42,584 bases of DNA from an uncultured Blautia sp. (GCA_905209435.1 CAJLTE010000017.1:1-42584), one strand, 5' to 3'; shown: positions 15,977 through 25,239, counted from the stretch's first letter. The notes: a model not told the origin generated them from the letters alone. A program made the numbers and translations.

Positions 15977-16711
15977 TTATCCTGAAAAACTGTCCATATT
16001 TTCATTGACAATCTTTCTCAGACCCTCATATTGTTCCTGATCGATCAATATCTGATTTCCTTTTTTGGTGATCAGTCCGTCACCGGCGAATTTCTTTATT
16101 CCCCTGCTGACGCTTTTCAGGCAAAGCCCTGTCTCATCTGCAATGCTCTGTCTGCTTTCATTGATACAGAGTTCTCCATTTCTGTTGAATTTCTCAAACC
16201 ATTCAACAAGAAGAAGTGCCAGTCTGTCCGCTCCCTGGAGGAAAAGATACAGTCTGTTCCTTCTGCTTTCTTCCAGCAGAGATTCACATGTGATCTTTGA
16301 CTCCAGACGGAAAATATCTGTGTCTGCATGAATCCATTTCTCATACTTTGCTCTTGGCAGCTTTACGACTGTGCATTTCGTTTCGGTTTCCCAGGTAGTC
16401 TGATAGTTTTCAAGTTCCATGATCACTTCCATTCCGCCCAGCGCGATCAGGTCTTTCGGTTTCATGAAATCGTACGCGATTCCGGAAATTCGGTAATCTG
16501 TAGCTTTTGCTCTGCCTCTTCCAATAAAGAAAATCGTATCTGCCGGTTCATTCTCTCTGATAAAAGTGGTCCCCGGCTCCAGTTCTTCGCTCTGAAGCAG
16601 ATCCATAACCCACAATGGTGCATTGCGGAAATAAAATTCAAATTGTCTTTGTCTTTCTTTATCCACTTCTTTCAGAAACGGCAATGCGTCTTGTAAATAT
16701 TTGTGCTTCAT
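15977..16711 (-). CDS. Crp/Fnr-family transcriptional regulator within the nucleoside operon
   Basis: This 244-aa protein has an N-terminal cyclic-nucleotide-binding-like beta-barrel (about residues 40-135, GTTFIRENEPADTIFFIGRGRA). A dimerisation helix follows, then a C-terminal winged helix with recognition region SRQSIADETGLCLKSVSRGI (about 185-205). It has no Fnr-type cysteine cluster that I can see. The binding pocket is not clearly of the cAMP type, so the effector is unknown. It sits between deoB and pnp in the same orientation, which suggests it controls the nucleoside genes. A 22-bp palindrome near the operon head (22837-22858) has the size expected for a Crp-family operator. Confidence 0.88.
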   Translation of the reverse strand: MKHKYLQDALPFLKEVDKERQRQFEFYFRNAPLWVMDLLQSEELEPGTTFIRENEPADTIFFIGRGRAKATDYRISGIAYDFMKPKDLIALGGMEVIMELENYQTTWETETKCTVVKLPRAKYEKWIHADTDIFRLESKITCESLLEESRRNRLYLFLQGADRLALLLVEWFEKFNRNGELCINESRQSIADETGLCLKSVSRGIKKFAGDGLITKKGNQILIDQEQYEGLRKIVNENMDSFSG

Positions 16712-16790
16712 ATGCGGTTCCTATACTTTCTGTGTTTTTTATCTGCTTTAAATGTTTACCGGAGAATATGATTTTCCCCTGTAAATGGTC

Positions 16791-17981
16791 TTACACTAAT
16801 TCATTTAAAATAGAATGTCCGATCGTTCCCTCTGGCATTTCTACGCCAAAATTGTCTGCTACGGAAGCTCCGATCACTGCGAAAGTATCTTCGTTTTTGA
16901 TCTTGCCGCCGTTTTTCATGCTCTTGGAGTAAGCAATAAATGGTACGTGTTCTCTGGTGTGGTCTGTTCCTGTATATGTTGGGTCGTTTCCGTGGTCTGC
17001 TGTAATGATAAGCAGATCGCTTTCTTTCATTTCTTCTAACAGGACACCCAGATTCTTATCAAATTTCTCAATTTCTCTTCCGTATCCCTCTACATTTCTT
17101 CTGTGTCCCCATAATGCATCGAAGTCTACGAGGTTAACGAAGCACAATCCTTTGAAATCTTTTTTGCAGATTTCAATTGTCTGCTCCATTCCATGTACAG
17201 AACTGTCTGAATGATGAGTCTCTGTGATTCCTTCTCCGCAGAAAATATCGTTAATCTTTCCTACACCGATCACGTCGAGGCCTTTGTCCTTAAGTGCATT
17301 TAAAGCAGTAAGTCCTGTAGGTTTCAGGGCGTAATCATGACGGTTGCTAGTACGTTTGAATTCACCTTTTTTCTTTCCAACATACGGTCTTGCAATGACT
17401 CTCCCTACTCTCCATTCGTCCTTCAGTGTAATCTCTCTGGCGATCTCGCAGCAGCGATACAGATTCTGAAGATCAAATGTTTCTTCGTTTCCGCAGATCT
17501 GAAGTACGGAATCTGCAGATGTATAGACGATCATTGCACCTGTCTCAATTTCTTCTTCTCCCAGCTCTTCAATGATCTCAGTTCCGCTTGCACTCTTGTT
17601 TCCGATAACTTTCTTGCCACACTGCTTCTCCAGTTCAGCGATCAGTTCCGGCGGAAAACCTGTTTCTGTAAAGGTTTTAAATGGTTTCTCTGTCTTGATT
17701 CCCATCATTTCCCAATGTCCGGTCATGGTGTCTTTTCCGTTACTTGCTTCACTCAGACGAGTATAACGTCCGATTGGATTTTCCACACCTGTCATGTTTC
17801 CGGCCGGATGGAGATTCAGCATTCCGAGTTTTTCGAGATTTGGGATCTCGAGAGAGCCCATTTTCTCAAGAATATGTCCAAAAGTGTCTACTCCGGTGTC
17901 ACCAAAATTTGCTGAATCCGGCATTGCCCCGATTCCCAGAGAATCAAGTACAATTACAAAAATTCTTTCATAATTTTTCAT
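16791..17981 (-). CDS. deoB: Phosphopentomutase
   Basis: This enzyme (396 aa) interconverts (deoxy)ribose-1-phosphate and (deoxy)ribose-5-phosphate, linking the phosphorylases to the aldolase and the pentose phosphate pathway. It is an alkaline phosphatase-superfamily metalloenzyme. The metal sites are visible in [11 protein letters not shown] near the N-terminus, and in [15 protein letters not shown] and REHVPF near the C-terminus. [10 protein letters not shown] and HWEMMG are DeoB signatures. Length is typical. GAGGTAAAG lies upstream of the ATG and overlaps the add stop region, 11 bases away, indicating tight co-expression. Confidence 0.97.
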   Translation of the reverse strand: MKNYERIFVIVLDSLGIGAMPDSANFGDTGVDTFGHILEKMGSLEIPNLEKLGMLNLHPAGNMTGVENPIGRYTRLSEASNGKDTMTGHWEMMGIKTEKPFKTFTETGFPPELIAELEKQCGKKVIGNKSASGTEIIEELGEEEIETGAMIVYTSADSVLQICGNEETFDLQNLYRCCEIAREITLKDEWRVGRVIARPYVGKKKGEFKRTSNRHDYALKPTGLTALNALKDKGLDVIGVGKINDIFCGEGITETHHSDSSVHGMEQTIEICKKDFKGLCFVNLVDFDALWGHRRNVEGYGREIEKFDKNLGVLLEEMKESDLLIITADHGNDPTYTGTDHTREHVPFIAYSKSMKNGGKIKNEDTFAVIGASVADNFGVEMPEGTIGHSILNELV

Positions 17982-17992
17982 GTTTCTTTACC

Positions 17993-18979
17993 TCATCTCT
18001 TATATTTTGCTGTTATGCTCCGGTACAGCCTTTCTTTTACAGCTTCTCCTGCAAAGGCCGCATCTACTGCATTCTTCATCAGAAGCAGGACCTCCTCATC
18101 CCGGATTCCGTATTGTTTTTGAACAAATTCCAGTTCTTTTGTTAATGTTGTGTTGCTGACAGTTCTGTTATCCGTATTGATGGTAACTCTCAGACCTGCA
18201 TCCAGGAATTCTCTGAGAGGATATTCTGCTGTACTCTGTACAGCTTTTGTCTGGAGATTACTGATCGGACACATTTCGATACCTATCCTTCTTGCTGCCA
18301 GTTCACGCTGAAGTTCTTTGTTTCCTCTCATTGCAATTCCGTGACCAATCCTGCCCACCCCGGCCCTTACTGCATCTATAATATTCTGTGCATTTCCACA
18401 TTCCCCTGCATGAATTGTAAATGGCATTCCGATTTTATGTGTATTGTAAAACAGATTCATAAATTCCGTCATGGGATATGAGGCTTCTGCACCTGCAAGA
18501 TCTGCAGCACATACGCCGAAACCTAAGTATTCGCGGGCAGTCATTATCATTCTGCTGTTTTCTTCTTCGCTGTGGTGTCTCATGGCACAGGTGATCACAC
18601 CAAATTCTATGCCGAAATCATTTCTGCCCCGTTCCAGTCCTTTCAGCAGCGCTTCGATGACTTTTTTACAGTTCATCTCTTCTGTCACTGATAATAAAGG
18701 TGCGAAACGAATTTCTGCATAGCAAACGTTTTCTCTACTCATACTTCTGAGTACATCATATCCGGCTTCTTCCAGTCCTTTTTCATCCATTATGCACTGT
18801 CCCGGCAATGTGAATTTTTCCAGATATTCTGCAAGACTGGTGCAATTATCTGATACACTCAGTTCCTCCTGATGGACTTTTCTGCCCAGACGCTTTTCTA
18901 TAAATTCACGGCTGAGTGAACCATCCAGGTGGCAATGCAGTTCTATTTTCGGTAATGCGATCAGTTGTTCCTGTGTCAT
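17993..18979 (-). CDS. add: Adenosine deaminase
   Basis: This 328-aa zinc enzyme converts (deoxy)adenosine to (deoxy)inosine, the substrate of the PNP encoded downstream. The amidohydrolase fold is shown by the N-terminal metal motif ELHCHLDGS, the HAGECG motif, CPISNLQT and the late aspartates in INTDNRTVS. Length matches bacterial Add. The ATG is preceded by GGAGGAAC. It lies between cdd and deoB with short gaps, consistent with a single operon. Confidence 0.96.
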   Translation of the reverse strand: MTQEQLIALPKIELHCHLDGSLSREFIEKRLGRKVHQEELSVSDNCTSLAEYLEKFTLPGQCIMDEKGLEEAGYDVLRSMSRENVCYAEIRFAPLLSVTEEMNCKKVIEALLKGLERGRNDFGIEFGVITCAMRHHSEEENSRMIMTAREYLGFGVCAADLAGAEASYPMTEFMNLFYNTHKIGMPFTIHAGECGNAQNIIDAVRAGVGRIGHGIAMRGNKELQRELAARRIGIEMCPISNLQTKAVQSTAEYPLREFLDAGLRVTINTDNRTVSNTTLTKELEFVQKQYGIRDEEVLLLMKNAVDAAFAGEAVKERLYRSITAKYKR

Positions 18980-18993
18980 GATGTTCCTCCATT

Positions 18994-19422
18994 TTATGCT
19001 AAATTCAATGGTCCGAATCCCTGTGGCAAGAGTTCTTTTAATGTATAAACATCGTAATGCTCTTTATCTACTGCCAGAATGATCCTAAACGTCTCCGGGT
19101 TGCAGAATTCCATCATTACCTGACGGCATACGCCACATGGCGCCGCATATTCGGTCAGAACGCCGTCTTTTCCGCCCACAATGCAGATTGCATCAAATTC
19201 CTTTGTTCCTTCGCTTACAGCCTTAAAGAACGCAGTTCTCTCAGCGCAGTTGGTAGGTGTGTATGCTGCATTCTCGATATTACACCCTGTATAGATTTCT
19301 CCACTCTTCGCAAGCAGTGCTGCACCGACTTTGAAATTGGAATATGGTGTATAGGAAAATTTCAGCTGCTCAATTGCTGTCCCGATCAGTTTATCGATCA
19401 TTTTTTCGTCTAAGTTCTGCAT
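18994..19422 (-). CDS. cdd: Cytidine deaminase
   Basis: This small zinc deaminase (142 aa) converts (deoxy)cytidine to (deoxy)uridine, feeding the uridine phosphorylase of the same operon. The zinc site appears as NCAERTAFF and PCGVCRQVMMEF, the three-cysteine tetrameric type. The ATG at 19422 is chosen because GGAGGTG lies directly upstream. A longer TTG-started frame (19500) overlaps deoC and has no support. Confidence 0.96.
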   Translation of the reverse strand: MQNLDEKMIDKLIGTAIEQLKFSYTPYSNFKVGAALLAKSGEIYTGCNIENAAYTPTNCAERTAFFKAVSEGTKEFDAICIVGGKDGVLTEYAAPCGVCRQVMMEFCNPETFRIILAVDKEHYDVYTLKELLPQGFGPLNLA

Positions 19423-19496
19423 AGTTTTACACCTCCGATAATTACAAGTTTCATATCTCGCTGCCAAATATAGGCGATGAGATTTCTTGCTCAAAA

Positions 19497-20162
19497 TCAA
19501 TAACCTGTTGCTTCTTCATTCTTTACAATCTTAATGATTCTGCTCGTTCCCAGTCTGTCTGCACCCAGGGAAAGAAATTTTTCAGCGTCATCCAGAGAGG
19601 AAATACCACCTGCTGCTTTCATTTTTACATTTGGTCCAATGTGTTTGGAGAACAGTTCTATATCTTCAAATGTTGCTCCGCCACCGCCGAAGCCTGTTGA
19701 TGTCTTGATATAATCAGCTCCTGCTGCTGTTACGATTTCGCACATTTTAATCTTCTCTTCTGTTGTGAGGAAACATGTCTCAATGATAACTTTGAGGATT
19801 TTTTCTCCGCATGCTGCCTTGAGAGTTCTGATCTCGTTCTCGATCAGGTCATATTTCTTATCTTTTAACCATCCGATGTTGATTACCATATCGATTTCAG
19901 ATGCGCCGTTTGCAATAGCGTCTTTAGTCTCAAATTCTTTTGTTGCTGTTGTTGTGTTTCCATTTGGGAAACCAATAACTGTGCATACTGCCATTTTTCC
20001 GTCCATGTATTCTGCCGCTTCTCTTACATAGCATGGAGGAATGCATACAGATGCAGTTCCATATTTCATCGCATCGTCGCAGATCTGTTTGATTTCTTCC
20101 CATGTGGATGGCTGAAGAAGAAGTGTATGATCTACATGTCTTAAGATTTCTTTAATTTCCAT
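19497..20162 (-). CDS. deoC: Deoxyribose-phosphate aldolase
   Basis: This class I aldolase (221 aa) splits 2-deoxyribose-5-phosphate into glyceraldehyde-3-phosphate and acetaldehyde. The TIM-barrel motifs [15 protein letters not shown] (with a catalytic-site lysine) and the Schiff-base region [14 protein letters not shown] are evident. The start at 20162 follows AGAGGAC; a longer frame from 20207 is not supported. It is followed by cdd after about 75 bases. Confidence 0.97.
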   Translation of the reverse strand: MEIKEILRHVDHTLLLQPSTWEEIKQICDDAMKYGTASVCIPPCYVREAAEYMDGKMAVCTVIGFPNGNTTTATKEFETKDAIANGASEIDMVINIGWLKDKKYDLIENEIRTLKAACGEKILKVIIETCFLTTEEKIKMCEIVTAAGADYIKTSTGFGGGGATFEDIELFSKHIGPNVKMKAAGGISSLDDAEKFLSLGADRLGTSRIIKIVKNEEATGY

Positions 20163-20236
20163 TTTTGCTCGTCCTCTTTTCTTTCTGCCACTGTCAGTTT
20201 CGCTCATTACCGTTGTTCATTATGCTCACCAACTGT

Positions 20237-21016
20237 TTATTTAGCCTGATCTTCTTTAATCATTTTTCTGATAGCTTCTACAGCTACACAAATAGCCATA
20301 TCTGTGTCATGGACTACCGGATTCTCCAGACCGAGTTTCTCTCTTTCCTGATTTGCTACTACCAGGAAACAGGAACCAGCTCTTACACGAAGCTTTCCGG
20401 CTACAATAAAGAGAGCTGCGGATTCCATTTCAGATGCAAGGCATCCCATTCTCTTCCATGCTTCCCATTTATTGATCAGTTCATAGCTTACAGGCATTTC
20501 TTCCGGCTCATGCTGACCGTAGAATGCGTCTTTGCACTGCACAACACCTGTGTGGCACGGGAAACCTTTTTCTTTTGCAGCATCTACAAGAGCATTGATA
20601 ACATCAAGGTTTGCTACTGCAGGATATTCAATTGGTGCATATTCTCTGGTAGTTCCTTCCATACGGACTGCACCTGTGGCGATCACTACATCTCCGCTCT
20701 TTACTTCCGGCTGCATTCCTCCGCATGTACCGATTCTTACAAATGTATCTGCACCGCAGCGGTACAGTTCTTCCATTGCGATGGATGCGGACGGACCACC
20801 AATTCCTGTTGACGTTACACTTACCTTTACACCGTCAAGTGTTCCTGTATATGTGACATATTCTCTGTTGTCTGCGATCAGTACCGGATTATCAAAATAC
20901 TGTGCGATTTTTGCACATCTTTTTGGATCTCCCGGCAGAATTACATAACGTCCTACTTCACCTTTTGCCACCTGAATATGATACTGTCTGCTTGCATCTT
21001 CTGAATAATTTTTCAT
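20237..21016 (-). CDS. udp: Uridine phosphorylase
   Basis: This 259-aa hexameric-type nucleoside phosphorylase cleaves uridine (and likely deoxyuridine) to uracil and (deoxy)ribose-1-phosphate. Signatures are ILPGDPKR, the phosphate-binding [16 protein letters not shown] and the ribose-binding EMESAALF. It resembles Udp more than DeoD because of the FYGQ region and overall length. AAGGATGG precedes the ATG. A 133-base gap separates it from the permease gene upstream; the gap holds a hairpin repeat and a parS site, so it may have its own promoter. Confidence 0.93.
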   Translation of the reverse strand: MKNYSEDASRQYHIQVAKGEVGRYVILPGDPKRCAKIAQYFDNPVLIADNREYVTYTGTLDGVKVSVTSTGIGGPSASIAMEELYRCGADTFVRIGTCGGMQPEVKSGDVVIATGAVRMEGTTREYAPIEYPAVANLDVINALVDAAKEKGFPCHTGVVQCKDAFYGQHEPEEMPVSYELINKWEAWKRMGCLASEMESAALFIVAGKLRVRAGSCFLVVANQEREKLGLENPVVHDTDMAICVAVEAIRKMIKEDQAK

Positions 21017-21046
21017 GATCTTTCCATCCTTTACCTGATTTTTTTC

Positions 21047-21091
21047 GTAACTGTTTAGTAATTCACTGCTGTGAAGATACTGAACAGTTAC
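21047..21091. repeat. Hairpin repeat family 2, copy 1
   Basis: The arms GTAACTGTTTAGTA (21047-21060) and TACTGAACAGTTAC (21078-21091) form a 14-bp stem with one G-T pair. A related copy lies at 37380-37421. Confidence 0.75.
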
Positions 21092-21093
21092 AA

Positions 21094-21109
21094 TTTTTCA
21101 CGTGAAACA
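21094..21109. promoter_or_regulatory. parS site (ParB binding), copy 5
   Basis: TTTTTCACGTGAAACA keeps all but the second outer base of the consensus. It directly abuts the hairpin repeat in the gap between nupQ-like and udp genes. Confidence 0.85.
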
Positions 21110-21149
21110 TTTTCACATCTTATAGTTATCTTTTTATACGTTTCTGACT

Positions 21150-22091
21150 TTATCTCTGCCCCTTATCATACGGAATACCCTCTGCTTTCGGCGCTCTGGA
21201 ATTCTTTGATACGAATACAAGAACAATCAGGGAAATAATGTACGGGAACATGTTATATAATGTACTTGGAAGCTTTAATGCTACCAGTACGTCAAATCCT
21301 GTATAAACATTGGAAAGCGCACGGAACAGGCCAAACAGAAGTGCTGCAAGTCCGATATTCACCGGTTTCCACTGACCAAAGATCATAACTGCAAGTGCAA
21401 GGAATCCAAATCCGGCAACGCCGTTTTCAAATTTCCATTCACTGACACCGGCTGTAATATAAACCAGTCCGCCAAGTCCGCCCAATGCTCCGGAAATCAG
21501 AACACCTGCATATCGCATTTTGTAAACATTGATTCCCACGGAGTCTGCTGCCTGCGGATGCTCTCCACATGCCATAAGGCGGAGACCGAACTTAGTCTTA
21601 TATAATATGATATATGATGCGATGAGAATCAGCAATGCCAAAAGCATAAACCAGCTGAATTCAAACTTCCCAATGTTTACAAGAAACGCTTTTTTTGCTT
21701 CTTTGTACGCAACCGTAGAGGAAACATTATCAATACTTTCTGACATATTGATGGCTCTTACAATTACTACTGCTGCTGCAGGTCCAAGCAGATTCAGTGC
21801 TGTACCTACAAGTGTCTGGTCTGCGTTAAAATGAATTGCCGCAACACCAAGAAAAAGAGAAAATACCATTCCTACGATCACACTGCCGAGGATTACCAGC
21901 AGGATCACCAACGGTGCCGCCATAGTTGACGGAAGATATTTCATCATCAGAGCTCCTCCAAGAGCTCCCATAACCATGATTCCCTCAAGACCAATGTTTA
22001 CAACGCCACTGTGTTCAGAGAAACATCCGCCAAGCGCTACCAGAATCAGAACAGATGCAAATATTAATGTATACTGGAGTAATAAAACCAT
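21150..22091 (-). CDS. Nucleoside ABC transporter permease (NupQ/YufQ-like)
   Basis: This intact 313-aa membrane permease of the BPD_transp_2 (branched-chain amino acid/sugar/nucleoside) family has about eight to nine hydrophobic segments. It includes the EHSGVVNIGLEGIMVMGALGG motif typical of the second permease of BMP-type nucleoside importers. AGGAGGAG precedes the ATG, which overlaps the stop of the upstream permease fragment by one base (TAATG). It stands at the head of the nucleoside catabolic run. Its partner proteins (binding lipoprotein, ATPase, first permease) are missing or truncated here, so it is probably non-functional unless complemented from elsewhere. Confidence 0.92.
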   Translation of the reverse strand: MVLLLQYTLIFASVLILVALGGCFSEHSGVVNIGLEGIMVMGALGGALMMKYLPSTMAAPLVILLVILGSVIVGMVFSLFLGVAAIHFNADQTLVGTALNLLGPAAAVVIVRAINMSESIDNVSSTVAYKEAKKAFLVNIGKFEFSWFMLLALLILIASYIILYKTKFGLRLMACGEHPQAADSVGINVYKMRYAGVLISGALGGLGGLVYITAGVSEWKFENGVAGFGFLALAVMIFGQWKPVNIGLAALLFGLFRALSNVYTGFDVLVALKLPSTLYNMFPYIISLIVLVFVSKNSRAPKAEGIPYDKGQR

Positions 22092-22366
22092 TATTTTTCT
22101 CCTCCTTTCACCTGTTTTGCAGCTTTCTTCTCATCTCTTTTGTCCAGATAACGGTTAAGCCAGAGTTTGAAGAAGAATACAAATCCGCAAAGGTAAATGA
22201 TAAATGCTGAGATCAGATCAGAGATCTGTGTACAATACATTGTTTTGTCTACATAGCTTCCACCACTTGTAATGTGCTGAATAAAATAAGAAGAAAAGAT
22301 TGTGCCAATCGGATTCAGACCGCCAAGGAATGCTGCTGCAATTCCATTAAATCCCATTCCCGGAAC
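22091..22366 (-). pseudogene. C-terminal remnant of nucleoside ABC permease (NupP/YufP-like)
   Basis: Only about the last 90 residues of the first permease remain. They start at VPGMGFNGIAAAFLGGLNPIG, a segment that normally lies roughly two-thirds into a 340-370-aa protein. They end after two hydrophobic segments and a charged tail (FKLWLNRYLDKRD). The reading frame continues upstream only into low-complexity sequence that belongs, in another frame, to the lipoprotein remnant. The missing N-terminal part, the ATPase and most of the lipoprotein imply a deletion of roughly 3 kb, estimated from usual gene lengths. An assembly collapse is the alternative. Confidence 0.8.
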
Positions 22367-22496
22367 AGTTGTCTGCTGTTTCTTCTGTTTTGCTTTCTGT
22401 GTTTGTTTCTGTCTTGCTATCGGAACTGCTTCCACATGCTGTAAGTGAAAATGCCATTAAACCTGCAAGTACCGCTGCTACTACTCTTTTTTTCAT
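22347..22496 (-). pseudogene. N-terminal remnant of BMP-family nucleoside-binding lipoprotein, fused out of frame
   Basis: A good ribosome binding site (AAGGAG) and ATG at 22496 begin a 49-residue frame. It starts MKKRVVAAVLAGL, continues through a lipobox (LTAC, Cys21), then a Ser/Thr/Glu linker. At about residue 43 it runs into the permease sequence in the wrong frame and stops. The signal peptide, lipobox and linker are what a substrate-binding lipoprotein gene would show at the head of this operon. That it was BMP-type is inferred from the downstream permeases. The junction lies at about 22364-22372. Confidence 0.7.
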
Positions 22497-22570
22497 GATT
22501 TCTTTTTCTCCTTTTGCACAATTTTTGTCGTGTTTGATGCACTGATAATGACATATGTCCCAAATATAAA

Positions 22571-22698
22571 ACAGGACTCGAGTCCCTTTTTTGTGTATTT
22601 ATACTCATTTCGTAAAAATTTTCCAGTTTTGTTTTGTAATTTTTGTTAATTATTATTTATTTTTAATACTCAAAATAGGACTTGGGTCCTTTTTTGCA
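22571..22698. promoter_or_regulatory. Upstream region with repeated GGACTYGRGTCC + T6 motifs
   Basis: GGACTCGAGTCC followed by CTTTTTT (22574 on) and GGACTTGGGTCC followed by TTTTTT (22679 on) are near-palindromes about 105 bp apart. A related half (ACGAGTCCTTTTTT) is at about 23001. They lie between the divergent transporter remnant and the nucleotidase gene. Their function is unknown. No riboswitch I can recognise is present in 22497-23092. Confidence 0.35.
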
Positions 22699-22836
22699 TT
22701 GTAACATCTAAATTTATATCATCTCTTTATAGCGTTACAGTTTCAATCACGTAAGCCTCATACCTGATATTTACAAATTGCTCTGCTACCTTACAACATC
22801 CTTATCTTCCCCTTACTATAACTATAATCAGCACTA

Positions 22837-22858
22837 AGCGTGTACTAACTGGCACGCT
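22837..22858. promoter_or_regulatory. 22-bp inverted repeat, candidate operator
   Basis: AGCGTG-N10-CACGCT is a perfect 6-bp inverted repeat with 22-bp overall length, the size expected for a Crp/Fnr-family operator. Minus-strand TATAGT (22815-22820) would place it near position -40 of the nucleoside operon. Confidence 0.35.
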
Positions 22859-22864
22859 ACATTT

Positions 22865-22905
22865 GTCAAGCGGATAAAATCATCCGCTTCGCTATTTGAT
22901 CAAAC
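22865..22905 (-). repeat. Partial copy of the dispersed repeat (right-end hairpin)
   Basis: TCAAGCGGATAAAATCATCC and GCTTCGCTATTTGATC match the right end of the full element in reverse orientation; nothing else of it is present. Confidence 0.75.
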
Positions 22906-23092
22906 TATTTTTGATGGCAATAATTACTAAATTAAAGCATACAAAGTTGTCTATTTTTCCGAAAAACCTTTTTATGTGTAAATTGCACAACAAAACCGTC
23001 ACGAGTCCTTTTTTATTAAGCAAAATAATGATATAAACATAGCACGACGTCGAAAAAAGAAAATTATTATGATTCAAAATCGGGAGGAATTT

Positions 23093-24889
23093 ATGAAACA
23101 GAGACAAAAAATTCTAGCAATGCTTCTTATGTCAGCATTAGCTGTAAACAGTTTCGGTACAGTAACAGCTGTTTATGCCACAGAGGAAACCGCCAGTGAA
23201 TCTGAAACTATGGATCTTCAGATTCTTGCCAGCAGTGATACCCACGGAAAATTTACAACCTGGGATTATGCCGTAAATGCAGAAGACACTTCAGGAAGTA
23301 TGGTCCAGATGTCTACTGCAATTGATTCTCTTCGTAATGAGAATACAATTCTTGTTGACGCAGGTGATACCATTCAGGGTAACTCTGCTGAACTTTTCCT
23401 GGACGAAGATATCCATCCTATGATCCTTTCTCAGAATGAAATTGGATATGATGTGTGTGTTACAGGAAATCATGAATACAATTATGGTATGGATGTCCTG
23501 AAAAAGATTATGGCTCAGCAGGAATCCAAACCTCTGGTTGGAAATGTTTATGACGAAGACGGTGAAGCAATTGCAGATGATTATACAATTATTGAAAAAA
23601 ATGGAGTAAAAGTTGGTATTATCGGCATGGTTACACCGAATATTACCAGGTGGGACTCCGTAAACCTGAAGGATTGTACAGTAACAGATCCTGTTGAAGA
23701 GATTCGTGCAGCAATTGATGAAATTCAGGATCAGGTAGATGTTATGATTGCAGTTGTTCATATGGATATTGAAAATGAATATGAAGCAAAAGACTCTGGT
23801 GTAAGAGATCTGGCAAACGCGTGTCCGGAACTCGATTTGATTGTTGCCGCACATGGTCACCAGCTTATCGAAGGTGAAGAAATTAACGGTGTCTATATAA
23901 TTGAAAATAAGAGTGGTGCTACCACACTGGCAGAAATTCATCTGGAACTTGAAAAATCAGACAATGGATGGGATGTTGTAAATCGCACATCAGTAAGCCA
24001 TGCAATTGGAGAATATGATTCCGACAAAGAACTGGATGAACTTCTGACTCCTTATGACGAAAAGGCTAAAGAAGACGCTTCTATTGTAATTGGTAAACTT
24101 GAAGGCGGCAGCCTGGCTCCTGAAAATGAAATTGCAGAAATCCCAACCGCTCAGATTCAGGATACTGCATTAATGGATCTTATCCAGGAAGTGCAGCTGT
24201 ATTATACAGATGCAGATGTATCCGCCGCTGCATTATTTATTATGGATGCAAACCTTCATGAAGGAGATATTCGCAAATGTGATACCGCTCAGGTATACAA
24301 ATACAATAATACCTTGTACAAAATCCAAATGACCGGCGCGCAGTTAAAGAAATATATGGAATGGACTGTATCCTACTATAACACTTATAAACCAGGCGAT
24401 CTCACAATTTCCTTTAGTGAAGATATGCGTGCATACAACTACGATATGTTCCAGGGTGTAAATTATGAGATTAATATTGCCAATGAAGTCGGAAGCCGTA
24501 TTGAAAATCTGACATGGCCTGATGGTACACCTGTAGAAGATGATGATACCTTTACAATCGCAGTTAACAACTATCGCGCAAACTCTCAGCTTCTCACTGT
24601 AGGTGAAGTATTCCAGGAAGGTGATGAACTTCCGGTACTTCTGGAAATGGATGTAAAAGGTGATATTGGCGGTGTCCGCGAACTGATCGGACAGTATATA
24701 TCTGAAGTAAAAGGCGGAACTATCAGCCCTGAAACAGACAATAACTGGAAGATCACCGGAAACAACTGGAACGAAGAATCTCACGAAAAAGCCGTAGAAC
24801 TTCTGAAATCCGGAGAATTAACTATTGAAACTTCTGCAGACGGAAGAACCCCGAATGTTAAATCCATAACCGAAGACGATATCAAATAA
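23093..24889 (+). CDS. Secreted 5'-nucleotidase / 2',3'-cyclic phosphodiesterase family protein
   Basis: This exported metallophosphoesterase (598 aa) should remove phosphate from extracellular nucleotides. A signal peptide spans about residues 1-30 (ending VYATEE). The N-terminal dinuclear-metal domain shows SSDTHGKF, DAGDTIQGN, TGNHEYNYG, a histidine in VVHMD, and AHGHQLI. The C-terminal 5'-nucleotidase domain follows from about residue 345 and forms the nucleotide pocket. There is no LPxTG or other anchor. The ATG at 23093 is chosen because of GGGAGGA upstream; the longer frame from 23069 overlaps that site. It is divergent from the nucleoside salvage operon, which fits supply of nucleosides. 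Confidence 0.93.
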   Translation: MKQRQKILAMLLMSALAVNSFGTVTAVYATEETASESETMDLQILASSDTHGKFTTWDYAVNAEDTSGSMVQMSTAIDSLRNENTILVDAGDTIQGNSAELFLDEDIHPMILSQNEIGYDVCVTGNHEYNYGMDVLKKIMAQQESKPLVGNVYDEDGEAIADDYTIIEKNGVKVGIIGMVTPNITRWDSVNLKDCTVTDPVEEIRAAIDEIQDQVDVMIAVVHMDIENEYEAKDSGVRDLANACPELDLIVAAHGHQLIEGEEINGVYIIENKSGATTLAEIHLELEKSDNGWDVVNRTSVSHAIGEYDSDKELDELLTPYDEKAKEDASIVIGKLEGGSLAPENEIAEIPTAQIQDTALMDLIQEVQLYYTDADVSAAALFIMDANLHEGDIRKCDTAQVYKYNNTLYKIQMTGAQLKKYMEWTVSYYNTYKPGDLTISFSEDMRAYNYDMFQGVNYEINIANEVGSRIENLTWPDGTPVEDDDTFTIAVNNYRANSQLLTVGEVFQEGDELPVLLEMDVKGDIGGVRELIGQYISEVKGGTISPETDNNWKITGNNWNEESHEKAVELLKSGELTIETSADGRTPNVKSITEDDIK

Positions 24890-24934
24890 GTTCATTTTTA
24901 CTTACACAAGTTCTCTCTGCTCACTTTTTTATAA

Positions 24935-25004
24935 GTCAAGCGGATATTCGCAATACGCTTCGCTACTTAATTTGGTTAAAGCAGGAGAACTTGATTGATT
25001 TGCC
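24935..25004. repeat. Short derivative of the dispersed repeat
   Basis: TCAAGCGGATATTCGCAATA, CGCTTCGCTACTTAATTTGG and AACTTGATTGATTT resemble the internally deleted form, with a disordered left end. Confidence 0.7.
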
Positions 25005-25132
25005 CTATTTATATATGTATTTTTATTTCCACACAATATTATTATAGTGCTTATTCATATTCTTATATCTTATGACATTAGGATCAAAATGCATTTTTGT
25101 CCTAACATGATATCATCTTATGTATGTACTGC

Positions 25133-25184
25133 AAAAAGATCTATTTGTTCCAGTCACTGAGTCAAATAGATCTTTTTATTTTTC
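25133..25184. terminator. Bidirectional intrinsic terminator
   Basis: The perfect arms AAAAAGATCTATTTG (25133-25147) and CAAATAGATCTTTTT (25163-25177) are followed by a T-rich tract. It probably terminates the nucleotidase transcript. The interval 24890-25132 holds only the repeat fragment. Confidence 0.85.
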
Positions 25185-25199
25185 TGCATATTATGTATC

Positions 25200-25239
25200 A
25201 AAAAAGCTGTAAATCCTTTATTTCTAAAAGATTTACAGC
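25200..25239 (-). terminator. Terminator of tRNA-Arg
   Basis: GCTGTAAATC (25206-25215) pairs with GATTTACAGC (25230-25239); six T follow on the minus strand. It begins 10 bases after the tRNA 3' end. Confidence 0.88.

Noticed and set aside
22417..22608. A 63-codon minus-strand frame upstream of the permease fragment
   Set aside because: It overlaps, in another frame, the lipoprotein signal sequence that has a proper start and ribosome binding site. It is rich in Lys/Arg/Ser from frame-shifted coding.
22497..23092. A purine or deoxyguanosine riboswitch ahead of the nucleoside genes
   Set aside because: I looked for the conserved junction motifs of the purine family and did not find them on either strand.
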